Of a DNA stretch of 64,000 nt, positions 1 to 11,685 are shown in pieces. The stretch covers positions 1 to 64,000 of the forward strand of contig CAJJAW010000002.1 of the NCBI GenBank assembly GCA_905182195.1, written 5' to 3'. The notes under the pieces are model-generated. The model was not told the origin of the DNA. It searched no databases and saw only the letters and a list, made by a program, of their open reading frames with translations. The stretch is from Alphaproteobacteria bacterium UBA4588. Lineage in GTDB: Bacteria; Pseudomonadota; Alphaproteobacteria; Rhodobacterales; Rhodobacteraceae. Numbering within the stretch: position 1 is the first letter of the stretch; each line of letters opens with the position of its first letter. The position numbers and the translations under genes were made by a program.

Positions 1-40
1 TTAATGAATCTGATATCTTATCCTATATGAAAACGCTGGC

Positions 41-769
41 ATGAGTACGGTTGCAGTTATTGGAGCAGCCGGTGGCATTGGTCGAGTTCTTGTGGATGAG
101 CTGAGCGCAAATGGTAGCAATGTAATTGCCTTGGATCTTCCCACTTCCCTACGCGCTCACCCTTTAAAATGTACTTCAATACCTATTGACATACTTGACA
201 CCGAAAGCATCGATCTAGCTACCAACATTGTCAGAAGCATGAATTTGGAACTTGACGGGTTGGTAAACCTTGCTGGTTATACCAAGGGTGTGAGGCCCTT
301 GGTCGAGATGGATTTAGCCACTTTTGATGATACCATTATGGGTAATTTAAGGGGTGTTTTCACAAGTACGCGCGAGCTGCTCCCGCTTATGGCTCAAAAT
401 GGGTCGATCGTGACTGTTGCATCGGGATTGGCACAATCCATTCGACCGGGGCATGGTGCCTATGCGATGGCGAAAGCGGGTATAATTGCAATGACGAAAA
501 CTCTAGCCATTGAGGAATCTCCACGTCTACGAGTAAACGCAGTCGCGCCAGGGCCAGTACAAACTGCCTTTTTGACCGGAGGGACAGGAGTTTCTAATGA
601 AGATCAGGCATGTATCATCGATGTTGAAAAATTGGCGTCAGCAACACCCCTTGGACGGATAGCCATTCCCACAGATGTAACGGGTCCCATCAGATTTTTA
701 CTCAGTGATCAAAGCGGTTTTATGACAGGTCAGGTTCTCTGGATTAATGGAGGAGCATATATGCCATGA
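41..769 (+). CDS. SDR family NAD(P)-dependent oxidoreductase
   Basis: N-terminal GAAGGIG Rossmann motif, YAMAK catalytic motif, C-terminal GQVLWINGGAYMP. Confidence 0.9.
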   Translation: MSTVAVIGAAGGIGRVLVDELSANGSNVIALDLPTSLRAHPLKCTSIPIDILDTESIDLATNIVRSMNLELDGLVNLAGYTKGVRPLVEMDLATFDDTIMGNLRGVFTSTRELLPLMAQNGSIVTVASGLAQSIRPGHGAYAMAKAGIIAMTKTLAIEESPRLRVNAVAPGPVQTAFLTGGTGVSNEDQACIIDVEKLASATPLGRIAIPTDVTGPIRFLLSDQSGFMTGQVLWINGGAYMP

Positions 770-901
770 GTGGTACCCAGTCTAAAAATGTGGGGACGCC
801 TTGAAAAGCTGTTCAAGATTTGCCCCTCTCTTCGAATGAAGTAATATTTAAGCATTTTTTTATTTAGTAAATTTGGGTTTGGTATTCTTAACGTTGTGTA
901 T

Positions 902-1783
902 CTAAATACTATCCAAGAAAACTGGCATAAAGACGTCTTTATGCCGCGTCACATGGCATCTACCTGTATTCCCAAAGTGCATTGGTATGAGAATCCTAGA
1001 AGTATCACACAGGTCCTCCAAAAGTGTGATGCGAGTTTGTCGAGCAAGCAGCGGGTCAGAGCAAAAGGCACTGCTCCAACCTGGTTGAACCATTTGAATG
1101 GGAGAGTGAAGGGTATCGCCACAAAACACGCCAGTATGGCCCTCACAACTTGCATAAATACTCATATGGCCAGGTGTGTGCCCAGCAGATAATTTCAAAA
1201 CAAGACCATCAGCCAGTTGGAAACCATCAGTGACCAAATCCATTTGACCTGACTCCATGACAGGCAAGACGCTGTCCTGAAAGCAACCGTGGCCGACTGG
1301 CCCCTCACTGGCCGCTATTTCTGCCTCCCAATGGGCATATTCAGTTTGCCCGGTGATATAGCGCGCGTTTGGGAAAGTTGGTACCCACTGGCCATTTTCA
1401 AGCTTTGTGTTCCAACCCACATGATCAGCGTGCAGATGGGTGCAAAAAACAATATGGATGTCTTCCGGTTGCAACCCAGCATCGGCCAGCGCCTCCGTCC
1501 AAGACTTATCGTTGCGTTCATGCCAATCAGATCGGGCCGGACGTTGCTTGTGGTTTCCAACACATGCATCTACTAAAATATTTCTACCATTGCGCTTTAA
1601 AAGCCAAGAACGGACGGCCAAGCGGACATTTCCATCTCTGAGTAAGTTAGGCTCTAACCAATGAAGATGGCTTTGCAATTTTTGATAATCTGATTTTGGG
1701 AAGATGATTGTGAGAGGGATATCGAACGAACGTATATCGCATATCTCCGTTACCGTCATATCACCAATTGAAAATTTTAACAT
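902..1783 (-). CDS. MBL-fold metallo-hydrolase
   Basis: HTHLHADHVGW metal-binding motif, later GHTPGH and CGDTLHSP. Confidence 0.9.
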   Translation of the reverse strand: MLKFSIGDMTVTEICDIRSFDIPLTIIFPKSDYQKLQSHLHWLEPNLLRDGNVRLAVRSWLLKRNGRNILVDACVGNHKQRPARSDWHERNDKSWTEALADAGLQPEDIHIVFCTHLHADHVGWNTKLENGQWVPTFPNARYITGQTEYAHWEAEIAASEGPVGHGCFQDSVLPVMESGQMDLVTDGFQLADGLVLKLSAGHTPGHMSIYASCEGHTGVFCGDTLHSPIQMVQPGWSSAFCSDPLLARQTRITLLEDLCDTSRILIPMHFGNTGRCHVTRHKDVFMPVFLDSI

Positions 1784-2147
1784 TCTGCTACCCTAATACA
1801 AGTGCTGAAACCCGTTAGGGTTTGATTAGCTAAATTAAAAATAAATATAAAGTTATGACGCCTACGACTGTGCCACTTAATAAATTATATGGATATAATT
1901 TTTTTATCTTGCTACTAATAAAAACCAAACATAAGAAATTTTGTGCCAGGATTTAAAGAAAAAGGGCTTATTTAAGCTTGGTTACGGGAACCGTATTAAA
2001 CTTTGGCCGAACACATTATAAGCTAAGAACAAATTAATTAATAAAGTGGTTAGGGGAATAATTGATGTAGTAACTAATGGAATGGTGAAGGAAGTGGTCA
2101 AAAATGATCACTTTTGATGACTCCACTAATTTTCTTAGTTGATACAT

Positions 2148-2176
2148 ATAAAAAGCCCTTGCAAAAACAAGGGCTT
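2148..2176 (-). terminator. Rho-independent terminator downstream of tRNA-fMet
   Basis: Minus-strand hairpin AAGCCCTTG-TTTTTG-CAAGGGCTT followed by a T-run. Confidence 0.7.
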
Positions 2177-2186
2177 ACTTGGTACT

Positions 2187-2263
<77 letters not shown>

Positions 2264-2340
2264 CCAAGTCTGCATTGGTTAGTCGCTCAACCAACAAATC
2301 ACAATAGGCAAATAGCAGAATACTTATCGAAAAGCCTTAA

Positions 2341-3876
2341 TTATTTCATCGACATACGCAACGCGTCTGCATAGTGCTTGCCAACGGCTCCGTCACTAGC
2401 CTTTTCAACTACATCATGCATCACGCCATCCGATAAGCCCGCACCATTTTTGACAAAACTGAGCGGACCATCCCAATCAAAGTTTCGGTAAACCGCAGCA
2501 GACTGAGCAAATGGAGGTGACTGAGCAAAAAGTTGGAACGTGAGTCGGTGACCAGCATAATCTGAATTCAGCAAATCACGGGCAAAAGCCAACAACTTTC
2601 GACGATCTTCAGCCACCCAGTGCTCATTGATAGTATAATATTTATCCATCCATGGCTTTGTTTCTGACGACTCAAACGTGGCAACATTTGGAGTGACGCA
2701 AATTTGCCCACCACAAAGTTCTCGAGCAATATGCATCATCTTCGGCAAGTTGTTGAGCGCGTGGCACCGCCCAGTCATAAGCAGGGATTGGTTGGGCATC
2801 ATCAATCCCGCCGGAGATGTCTCACCCAGTGCAATCGAGGCGGTTAGGTGTGCGTTGATCCCCTCTCGCCAAATCGCCAATTCAGATAGCTTTTCTTGGA
2901 CCGCCGGTTGCTTCTCCAGCCCAGTTTGACGCGCATTAAACAGCGCCGCACCTATCATTTGGTCTGCCTGTTTCAATGTGCGTTGCACGAAGGCAAACGC
3001 TGAATACCGATGCAGGGTCGCACGAATGAAGCTGGCCGCACGCGTGTGCCGATAGAATAAAACGTTCTCCCAAGGTATCAAAACGTTGTCAAAAATAACA
3101 ATGGTATCGACTTCATCAAATCGATTTGCTAGTGGATAGTCACGGTGATCTGCTCGTGGACAGCCCCCATGAGCACCGGCAAACCCACCACGACAGATAA
3201 ACTTTAGACCAGGCGAACCCAAGTCACAAATAAATCCAACAGCATAATCAGATAGTTCCGCGTTCCCCCAATTGGCTATGGTGGGTTTGGTGAAGGCTTG
3301 GTTGGCGTAGGCCGCCGCAGTTTCATATTTTGCGCCTCGCACGACGATGCCAGCATCCGTTTCTTTCACCACATGCAAAAGCATATCAGGGTCTTGATCT
3401 TGCGGCGCTAGGGACCGGTCACCCTTTGGATCAGTATTGGCCGATACATGAAATGGATCACCCTTCAAAACTTTACCAATATGCATTTCAATATTCTTGG
3501 CAAATTGGGGGTCAACCTCATTGAGCACATCTGTCCCGTCAAATAGAGACCACATCTCGCCCACGGTCTCATCGCCAACCCGGGTTACAACGCCACCAAT
3601 ATCTTCCATCAACAAGTCCGTCGCACGACGCTTGGCCCACCAATCATCTTGTGTATAAGGCAAGGCACTGCCAATCGCGTTAACGTCTGGGCCCTGGGTC
3701 ACCGTCATAACATCACGCGTTGCAGGATCATGGGCCATGTCATACATGCGCGCCCTAATATCTATAAGAGGCTTAAACATCGGATGGGCGGTCACGTCTT
3801 TGACGCGCTCGCCGTTCATGAAGACCTCACGATTGTCCTTAATCGAGTCGCGGTATTCATCACCAGTCCTGATCAT
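2341..3876 (-). CDS. 4-hydroxyphenylacetate 3-hydroxylase (HpaB)-family flavin-dependent monooxygenase
   Basis: MIRTGDEYRDSIKDNREVFMNGERVKDVTAHPMF N-terminus and overall HpaB-like architecture. Confidence 0.85.
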   Translation of the reverse strand: MIRTGDEYRDSIKDNREVFMNGERVKDVTAHPMFKPLIDIRARMYDMAHDPATRDVMTVTQGPDVNAIGSALPYTQDDWWAKRRATDLLMEDIGGVVTRVGDETVGEMWSLFDGTDVLNEVDPQFAKNIEMHIGKVLKGDPFHVSANTDPKGDRSLAPQDQDPDMLLHVVKETDAGIVVRGAKYETAAAYANQAFTKPTIANWGNAELSDYAVGFICDLGSPGLKFICRGGFAGAHGGCPRADHRDYPLANRFDEVDTIVIFDNVLIPWENVLFYRHTRAASFIRATLHRYSAFAFVQRTLKQADQMIGAALFNARQTGLEKQPAVQEKLSELAIWREGINAHLTASIALGETSPAGLMMPNQSLLMTGRCHALNNLPKMMHIARELCGGQICVTPNVATFESSETKPWMDKYYTINEHWVAEDRRKLLAFARDLLNSDYAGHRLTFQLFAQSPPFAQSAAVYRNFDWDGPLSFVKNGAGLSDGVMHDVVEKASDGAVGKHYADALRMSMK

Positions 3877-4292
3877 CTCACGCGCTCCTTATGACATTTT
3901 CAGTAAGGGACGCATGATTGAACGGGCCCCTTCACACTCGATCGTGTCACAAACCATCCACTTTTCAAGTACAATCTCAAATAACAGTTTCGGTGGGGCG
4001 ACTGCCCCAAGCATGCCAATTGACAAACATGCTGGACCACCTGCCCCACCCACCTCATTCACATGCCATAGCCTTTGGCATCATCCGTCCCCACGCCGCA
4101 CGCCTAAATTCATATGGGATCGCACCTATTTCTCGCTCACTAATTTGCTGACCTTGATCCAATCAGCCAAATTCTAGTCTCAGTGGGATTTCGGCTTAGA
4201 TGAGGATACTGCCCTAGGTACCAAATTTGGCGTCGACATTTTCGCAGTTTTGCCACAACAGTAGCTCTGTAAACTTTCAAACGGGGCCACTT

Positions 4293-5246
4293 ATGTCAGA
4301 CCATGGATACGCAGCAGGACGATTGAACTTGCCTTTCGTTGGAATTTCCACATTTGGCAAACGCCCATATATTGCGGATTGGGACGCCATAAACGCAGAC
4401 GTAGCTGTATTGGGAGCGCCTTACGATTTTGGCACTCAGTGGCGCCCCGGCGCGCGGTTTGGACCAAGAGCTGTGCGCGAGGCCTCAACCTTATTTTCAT
4501 TCGGCCATGCTGGCGCATACGACCACGAGGATGATGCCACCTATCTAGCCAGTGACGTACGTATAGTGGATATTGGTGACGCCGATATAATCCACACCAA
4601 AACTAAAGAAAGCCACGCAAACATAGAATTTGGGGTGCGCAAGATCTTAGCCGCAGGCGCACTTCCCGTGGTGATAGGTGGTGATCACTCGATCAACATT
4701 CCCTGTATAAACGCATTTTCGGATCAAGACCCAGTGCATATTGTGCAGATCGATGCTCATCTTGATTTTGTCGATGAGCGCCACGGCGTGACCGCCGGGC
4801 ATGGCAACCCAATGCGCCGCGCTATTGAAAAGCCTTGGGTCAGTGGCATGACGCAATTGGGGATCAGAAACGTGAGTTCTACTGCCAAGGAAGGCTATGA
4901 GGATGCGCGGGCGCGCGGCTCTGATATTCTTTCTGTGCGCCAAGTTCAAAAGCTGGGGATCGACGCGGTGCTGGAGCGCATTCCATTGGGCGCGCGCTAT
5001 TATGTAACAATCGACATTGACGCCTTCTGCCCATCAATTGCGCCAGGAACTGGCACGCCAAGCCATGGCGGCTTTCTTTACTATGACGTGCTAGAAATAC
5101 TGCAGGGCTTAGCGAAACGCGGTCAAGTGGCTGGTATCGACTTGGTAGAGGTCGCCCCAGCTTATGATCCGACCGACAGCACGCAAATTTTAGCTGCACA
5201 ATTGCTTTTAAACTTCATAGGGTTCATTTTTCATGCACAAAAGTGA
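4293..5246 (+). CDS. speB: Agmatinase / ureohydrolase family protein
   Basis: GGDHSI, DAHLDF and TIDIDAFCPSIAPGTGTP motifs; start chosen at internal ATG 4293 (MSDHGYAAGRL). Confidence 0.88.
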   Translation: MSDHGYAAGRLNLPFVGISTFGKRPYIADWDAINADVAVLGAPYDFGTQWRPGARFGPRAVREASTLFSFGHAGAYDHEDDATYLASDVRIVDIGDADIIHTKTKESHANIEFGVRKILAAGALPVVIGGDHSINIPCINAFSDQDPVHIVQIDAHLDFVDERHGVTAGHGNPMRRAIEKPWVSGMTQLGIRNVSSTAKEGYEDARARGSDILSVRQVQKLGIDAVLERIPLGARYYVTIDIDAFCPSIAPGTGTPSHGGFLYYDVLEILQGLAKRGQVAGIDLVEVAPAYDPTDSTQILAAQLLLNFIGFIFHAQK

Positions 5247-5265
5247 TTGAACTGAGCAGTTTAGC

Positions 5266-6135
5266 CTAGGCATCGCCGCCGAGGTCGTCCCAGATCTCAT
5301 GTACCCAGGATTTTATTTGCAAAGCCTCTTGCCAGCGGTTCGACATTTCGCGCCCATCGGGCCCAGTCATGGCATATTCAGGGGGGCCGAGTTCACACAG
5401 GAAAATACAGTCACCCATGCTGCGTTTGCGCCAATCTTGGAGGCCCTCACGCCACCAACCCTTAAACAGCTCCACCCATTTTTGATTTTGTGGAAAATCG
5501 AGTTGTAGCTGGATTTGCTGGCGGCTCGCCACACGACCTTGGAAGCTGTCTGAGCGCTGCAAAATCCTAGTGATCAACCCCATGTCTCGGTCAGACATCG
5601 GAAACCAAAACTCACGATCCACCACATAGTGGCTGAGGTCAGCACACATCCGCATTTCAGGAATGGCGTCCAGAAGACATAGGGTTGAGTAAAGGTCATT
5701 AGTGATACAATTTCGGTGGCTCTCAAATTGCACTGGTACACCTATTAGATCAGCCATATCCATCCACTGGCGTATCACAGGGATCATACCATCTACTGAA
5801 AGAGGCATCACTTGGCCAATCACATCCACAAAGGGGCTGCCAAAATCCTTAGCCATAACCAAAGTTTCACGCAAACCTTCAACACTTTTAGGGAAGGCAA
5901 CAATCAAAGGTGTTAGCCCATGGCGCTCCATATGCGGGCGGATTTCATGAGCCTGCGCCACGTCACCAGCACCTAAGTCAATTGCCATTCCATCATAACC
6001 AGCATTGGCCACCATCTCGCAGACCTGATCATAAGGCAGTTTAACACCTGTCTGATCGTGGGGCTGCATGGCCCAAAGGCTCGTATAAGTTTTGAGGTGC
6101 TGAGGCATCGAGCTCTCCAATAACATTTTAATCAT
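5266..6135 (-). CDS. Sugar phosphate isomerase/epimerase family (TIM barrel)
   Basis: AP-endonuclease-2-like pattern including FESHRNC and MCADLSHYVV. Confidence 0.75.
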   Translation of the reverse strand: MIKMLLESSMPQHLKTYTSLWAMQPHDQTGVKLPYDQVCEMVANAGYDGMAIDLGAGDVAQAHEIRPHMERHGLTPLIVAFPKSVEGLRETLVMAKDFGSPFVDVIGQVMPLSVDGMIPVIRQWMDMADLIGVPVQFESHRNCITNDLYSTLCLLDAIPEMRMCADLSHYVVDREFWFPMSDRDMGLITRILQRSDSFQGRVASRQQIQLQLDFPQNQKWVELFKGWWREGLQDWRKRSMGDCIFLCELGPPEYAMTGPDGREMSNRWQEALQIKSWVHEIWDDLGGDA

Positions 6136-6260
6136 TAAAAATGCTTCACCGCCAAAGTGAAGCAGAGAAGTTCATTCGTATCCAGAGCTAGGTTTGCAGT
6201 CTTGGCCTATGTCACAGGCAAAAGTGTATTGATACAGAACAGAGTTATAAAACGCATAAC

Positions 6261-7349
6261 TTAATCTACCGCAACACGGACCCGCCCCCCGTCAGTAGGC
6301 ACGACCCAGACTTCGTTTTGCGGCCACTGGCTTTCATCCTTTTGCATCAACCGTTTAATCACTTCAATCTGAAACTCTATCCAACCCATCCTATGAACAG
6401 TACCCGCCTGTGCTTCTATTTTTGCGTTCAATTGGCGCAATTTCCAAAATGGCACAGAAGGGAAAACGTGGTGTGCAGTGTGGTAGGGCATTTGCCAGCA
6501 AAGCCATCGCATCAACGCATTTGTGCGGGTAGAGCGGGTGTTTTCGAGTATATCGTCCTCATGGCTTAATCCCAGATGCTCAATAGTATTTTGCAGCTGA
6601 TGGATCGGTTTGGTTAGCACTATTGGTAAAATCCAAAAGACCATCACCGCCCAGCTTTGCATTGCAAATGAAACCGCCACGATGAGGACGTAAAGAGCCA
6701 CATGAATTCTACTCTCACGGACCACCTTTGCCTCCTCCTCAGCACGGATAAAGGGTTCAATTATTACACCACGAGAGCGACGGATCACTCCAAATACACG
6801 GTTGCGCCAATAGGTGATACCCGACATCCACAGCAAATAGGTCGTCAACGTATAAGGCTCGCGCACCAACTCGCCATCTTTCTCCCAGCTTTGGGTGTAT
6901 GTGTGGTGTGCAAAATGCATCACTTGATCATAATCACGCGGAAAAATCATCGCAAAGCCAATTAACCGGCCAAAAACCTCATTTAGCTTGCGAGTAGCAA
7001 AAACAGTTGCATGGCTTAGCTCGTGCTGCGCGGCATATAGAAAGTTGAGCAACACTCCTAAAACAAAGCCCGTCACCCAAACCCAGCCAGTACTCAATAC
7101 GAGACTATGCAGATAACCCACCAGAAGGATTATCCCCAGATGGCTTGCCATTTGCCCCGCACCCCAAAGATTGGAACGCGTATTCAGCATTTTTAATTCT
7201 GCCGGTGTCACCAGTTTGCGGCGTGAAAACGATGCTTCCATTACAGCCTCATATCTAAACTTCTTCATCAGTCTAAGGACGGTGGTTAAGTCTGTCCAGT
7301 CTAGCAGTGAATGCAAAAGCTCACCGCATTTAATACGCCTGTGAGACAA
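6261..7349 (-). CDS. Membrane fatty acid desaturase family protein
   Basis: Histidine boxes QHELSH, HFAHH and HTAHH; hydrophobic segments. Confidence 0.88.
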   Translation of the reverse strand: MSHRRIKCGELLHSLLDWTDLTTVLRLMKKFRYEAVMEASFSRRKLVTPAELKMLNTRSNLWGAGQMASHLGIILLVGYLHSLVLSTGWVWVTGFVLGVLLNFLYAAQHELSHATVFATRKLNEVFGRLIGFAMIFPRDYDQVMHFAHHTYTQSWEKDGELVREPYTLTTYLLWMSGITYWRNRVFGVIRRSRGVIIEPFIRAEEEAKVVRESRIHVALYVLIVAVSFAMQSWAVMVFWILPIVLTKPIHQLQNTIEHLGLSHEDDILENTRSTRTNALMRWLCWQMPYHTAHHVFPSVPFWKLRQLNAKIEAQAGTVHRMGWIEFQIEVIKRLMQKDESQWPQNEVWVVPTDGGRVRVAVD

Positions 7350-7368
7350 TTTCTATAAGGCGCACAAC

Positions 7369-9249
7369 CTAACTTAAGCGTTCCCAGGGCCGGGTAAAGC
7401 CACCCAGCACCTCGGTAATGGCGCCATCATCTGCACCGCCAACAACTTGAGCAACAAGCCCACGCTGCTTATCCTCCACAACGCTTTCCACTTGCGCATC
7501 CAGGCCGGCCTCAGCAAGCATGGTATTATAGACCCGGGTGATAGCCGATTTCCTAAGTGCTGGTTTGAAAACTTTGCCCACTGCTGTCTTGGGTAACTCT
7601 GGTAAAATTTCGATATATTTTGGCTGTGCTGCACGTTCTGTTAAGCGCTCATTGGCAAAGGAAATCAGCGCCTCTGGCGTCACAGAGCCGCCAGCCACCA
7701 ACTCAACGTATGCGCATGGGATTTCGCCAGCATGCGCGTCAGGCTGCCCAATCGCACCAACAAAACCAACGGCTTCGTGACCGGCCAACACCTCTTCAAT
7801 CTGAGCTGGGTCTATATTGTGCCCACCACGAATGATCAGATCTTTCGCCCGGCCGGTGACCCAAAGATAGCCATCCTCATCCATCCTGCCCAGATCACCA
7901 GTCCGCAAGTAATTATTAAAATAGTAAAGGTCTTTGTTTTTAGCATTCTCTGTATAGGTGTTCCCAGCAAAAACGCCGGGGCTTTCCACACAGATCTCAC
8001 CAATTTCGTTAGCAGCGCATTCTTCAGGTCCATTAGCCATATCCAACAAAATCTTCACATTGGTATGCGGCAATGGAATACCAACAGACCCAACCTTTTT
8101 GAGCCCTTGGTCAGGGTTGCAAGAGACCAAGCAGGTCACCTCAGTCAGCCCATACCCTTCTACAATTTCAATACCCGTGGCTTTTTCAAATCGTTTGAAT
8201 AATTCCACCGGCAGAGGCGACGACCCCGAAAATGCAGTTTTCAGGGTGGAAATATCTGCATCCACGGGCCGTTGCATCAACGCTGAAATCGCCGTAGGAA
8301 CTGTGATCATAAACGACACGTTCCACCGCTCAATGAGTTTCCAGAAGTTATCAAATACGCCCTCACCGCGATATCCCTGAGGAGTTGGAAATACCACATG
8401 CGCACCAGAACTGATCATGGCCATTAGTATAACATGGCAGGCGAACACATGAAACAATGGCAGTGGGCAAATGATGGTGTCTTCTGAGGTAAACAACATC
8501 CGATCACCAAGCCAGCCGTTATACACAATACCTGAATATTTATGCTGGGCCACCTTGGGCATGCCAGTAGTCCCACCAGTATGAAAATATGCAGCCACTC
8601 GGTCTTCCGCGGTATCGGCAAAATCAATAACACGGTTTTGCCGATCAAGTTCAGCATTGAAATCCATAATCTTAGCAGAATGAGTGGCCACCACCTTTGG
8701 CCGAACCAGCGATACAATCCAAGATTTTGGTGGCGTCAGATAGCGGTTGAGATCTACCTCCAAAACTGTCTCCACATTGGGGGCCTGGGCCACTGCATCA
8801 GCTGCCAATTGTGCCAAATTCGTTTTTGGGAACCCGCGCAGTGTGACCAAAACCTTGGCATTGGTTTCGCGCAAAATCGCTGCAATCTGGTCTGGTTCCA
8901 ACAGTGGATTAATCGGATTTGCGATGCCAGAGATGCTGCCACCGATCAGGGTAAGCGCTGCCTCATTACAAATTGGTAGCAGATAGGCCACAACATCAGT
9001 CTCACCGATCCCCAAGCGTCGAAACATATTCGCTGCCTGCACCGATTTATCACGAAATTCCTGCCAGCTTAGGGTTTCGGCATTATCTTTTGGGCCAGCG
9101 GTTATCTGAAAGCTAACGCCTGGGCGTTGACCATGGCGCTGTGCGACAGAATTTATGAACTCATACATGGTTTTGGGAACGTCACGCTCAACCCAGGGCA
9201 TTTCATTTTCAACTGCGTCCCGATCGGCTTTTGTTGCAAAGCTCATCAT
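7369..9249 (-). CDS. Acyl-CoA synthetase (AMP-binding family)
   Basis: HTGGTTGMPKVAQHKYSG P-loop, EGYGLTEVT, RTGDLGRMDEDGYLWVTGRAKDLIIRGG. Confidence 0.92.
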   Translation of the reverse strand: MMSFATKADRDAVENEMPWVERDVPKTMYEFINSVAQRHGQRPGVSFQITAGPKDNAETLSWQEFRDKSVQAANMFRRLGIGETDVVAYLLPICNEAALTLIGGSISGIANPINPLLEPDQIAAILRETNAKVLVTLRGFPKTNLAQLAADAVAQAPNVETVLEVDLNRYLTPPKSWIVSLVRPKVVATHSAKIMDFNAELDRQNRVIDFADTAEDRVAAYFHTGGTTGMPKVAQHKYSGIVYNGWLGDRMLFTSEDTIICPLPLFHVFACHVILMAMISSGAHVVFPTPQGYRGEGVFDNFWKLIERWNVSFMITVPTAISALMQRPVDADISTLKTAFSGSSPLPVELFKRFEKATGIEIVEGYGLTEVTCLVSCNPDQGLKKVGSVGIPLPHTNVKILLDMANGPEECAANEIGEICVESPGVFAGNTYTENAKNKDLYYFNNYLRTGDLGRMDEDGYLWVTGRAKDLIIRGGHNIDPAQIEEVLAGHEAVGFVGAIGQPDAHAGEIPCAYVELVAGGSVTPEALISFANERLTERAAQPKYIEILPELPKTAVGKVFKPALRKSAITRVYNTMLAEAGLDAQVESVVEDKQRGLVAQVVGGADDGAITEVLGGFTRPWERLS

Positions 9250-9356
9250 TCTCTCCCGATCCTGAAACCAAAACTACTTTCCGTAGTGTTTTTAATAGGA
9301 TGATTAGTTTTAACAGATTTCGCAAGGCTTATGGCAAAGCCTTAGCTTGAGCCAGT

Positions 9357-11146
9357 TTAGGAAGCGCTCTCTTCCGTAAATTGCAACTTGGCCAAGCGCG
9401 CATAAAGCCCGCCTTCACTGACCAATGTAGCATGTGTGCCCTGCGCAACAATCTGGCCCTGATCCATTACCAGAATGCGATCAGCTTTTTTCACCGTAGC
9501 TAAGCGATGCGCTACTACTAATGTCGTCCGGTCTTTAGACAAAACTTCAAATGCCTTTTGAACCAGAGCCTCACTCTCGCCATCAAGCGCCGAGGTTGCC
9601 TCGTCGAGCAAAAGAACAGGCGCATCGCGCAATATGGCCCTCGCAATTGCAATCCGCTGCTTCTGCCCACCCGACAACATAACACCACGCTCACCAACGT
9701 AGCTGTCATAGCCTTCTGGCAAAGCTAATATGAAATCATGGGCAGCTGCCGCTTTTGCAGCTGCAATCACCTCATCTTTGTCGCGTCAGGACGACCAAAA
9801 AGAATATTGTCATAGGCAGAGCAAGCAAAAATTACTGGGTCTTGCGGTACCAAGGCCATAAATCTTCGAAATGCACTGCGCTCCATCTCTGGTAAAGCGA
9901 TGCCGCCAAAGCTAATTTGGCCCTCTTGCGGGTCATAAAAACGCTGCAGCATTTGAATGATTGTTGATTTCCCAGCTCCTGACGGCCCAACCAAGGCGAC
10001 GGTCTCACCCGGATTAATAGTGAAACTCACCTTATCAAGCGCCAAGGCATCAGGGCGATTGGGGAATGTGAAATTAACTTTGTCAAAAACCACAGCACCA
10101 GCTTTTGGTGCCCGTGGGTTTTGGGGATCCGCAATCGTGTCTTGGGCATTCAACAGCTCGACCAAGCGCTCTGTGGCACCAGCGGCTCGTTGCAACTCTG
10201 ACCAAAGCTCCGACAAAGCTGCAGTGGAGCTGGCCACGATGGTGGCATAAATCACAAACTGGACCAGTTGGCCGGCCGAGGTGACGCCGCTCCGTACATC
10301 AATCGCACCAACCCATAAAACGCCCATCACACCGCTAAAGGCCACAAAGATAATAATCATTGTAATTAATGCGCGCACTTTGATGCGTGCTTTTGCGCTG
10401 TCAAAAGCTTTTTCAGTCACACCTGCAAACTCTGACAGGCTTCGAACCTCATGGGTAAAAGCCTGCACAGTTTGCACCGACAAAAGAGATTCGGAGGCCT
10501 TGCCTGATGAGGCTGCAATCCAATCTTGGTTTTTGCGTGACAGCCCACGCAGCTTGCGGCCCAATGCCAAAATTGGCCCAAGGATTAGCGGCACGATCAA
10601 TAATACCAAACCGGTGAGTTTGGGCGATGTCCAAAACATCATCACAAGCCCACCAGACATCATTAACATATTGCGTAAAAGCCAGCTGGCCGAAGATCCA
10701 ACGACCGACAGAATAAGAGTTGTGTCTGTAGTAATTCTACTTAGCACCTCACCCGTCATCAATTTTTCGAAATAGGCCGGCGACATCCCAATCATACGTT
10801 CAAAAATCGCTTTTCGGATATCAGCCACCACACGTTCACCTAGACGCGTGACAACATAGTATCGCAACCCAGTGCCCAGCGCGAAGATCGCAGCAACTAT
10901 AATGGCACCGAGGAAATACCGATTCAAAAGAGCCACGTCGCCCACGGCAAAACCATCTATAACCTGGCGCGCGGCCAAAGGCAGCACAAGCGACACACTG
11001 GCTGTGATGGTCAAGGCAATAAGCGCAAGAATTACCAACAGCTTATAGGGAGCAAAATAGGGAACCAACGCGCGCAAAACCCCAACCTGCTTGGAGGATG
11101 CACGATCCTCTGCCACATCAGCAACTGACTTTGGTCCCCGTGCCAT
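9357..11146 (-). CDS. ABC transporter, fused permease and ATP-binding protein, frameshifted
   Basis: Two ORFs (9767..11146 and 9357..9770): Walker A GPSGAGKS in the first, LSGGQKQR signature and Walker [13 protein letters not shown] in the second; joined by a 1-nt frameshift at about 9777-9779. Confidence 0.9.
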
Positions 11147-11325
11147 ACTCGTTCCCCTATTTTCTCATCCGATGTATCTTCCGCGGTGTATACCAACAAG
11201 AGGGCAATAAAGTTTATCCATCAATTTATATGTTCCATATGTATTATTTTCACAGAACGCCTGCCTTGAGAACTAAATCGCTCATAGTTTGCAGTCTGTA
11301 ATTAATATTCTATGAAATAGAGAGT

Positions 11326-11343
11326 TTGGAGCGGGTAGCGGGA
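11326..11343. repeat. Distal attachment-site copy (18-bp direct repeat of the tRNA-Gly 3' end)
   Basis: TTGGAGCGGGTAGCGGGA is identical to 17778-17795, the 3' end of tRNA-Gly(TCC). Confidence 0.82.
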
Positions 11344-11685
11344 GTTCATTTCCTTTGCCCAGTACCAATCAAATATCCAAGTAAGCAATATCAATAAGTT
11401 ATGACAACCACTATGAAACGCAAGTGGCTATTTTTGTCTACTGTGTCGTACCACAGCTAACTGCAGTCACTGTACGTGATGACAATGTACGTGTGTGGTT
11501 ACGTATGCCTGACGTAATTCCTTATCGTTACTAGTACAGGGGATGTGATGGGTGGTGATGGTGATACATATACATGTTGTTAAGCACACCTACAGACTGT
11601 CAGCCAAGGCAAGGCACTGTACGTGTCGATCACTTACTGTGACCCTACCCATAAACGTCGCAGTTGCGACATTTTGATATTACAT

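Noticed and set aside
896-1664. Plus-strand ORFs over the MBL hydrolase
   Set aside because: The minus-strand gene has unmistakable metal-binding motifs.
2093-2112. Hairpin AGTGGTCA-AAAA-TGATCACT near tRNA-fMet
   Set aside because: Simple inverted repeat near a stronger terminator; no independent sign of function.
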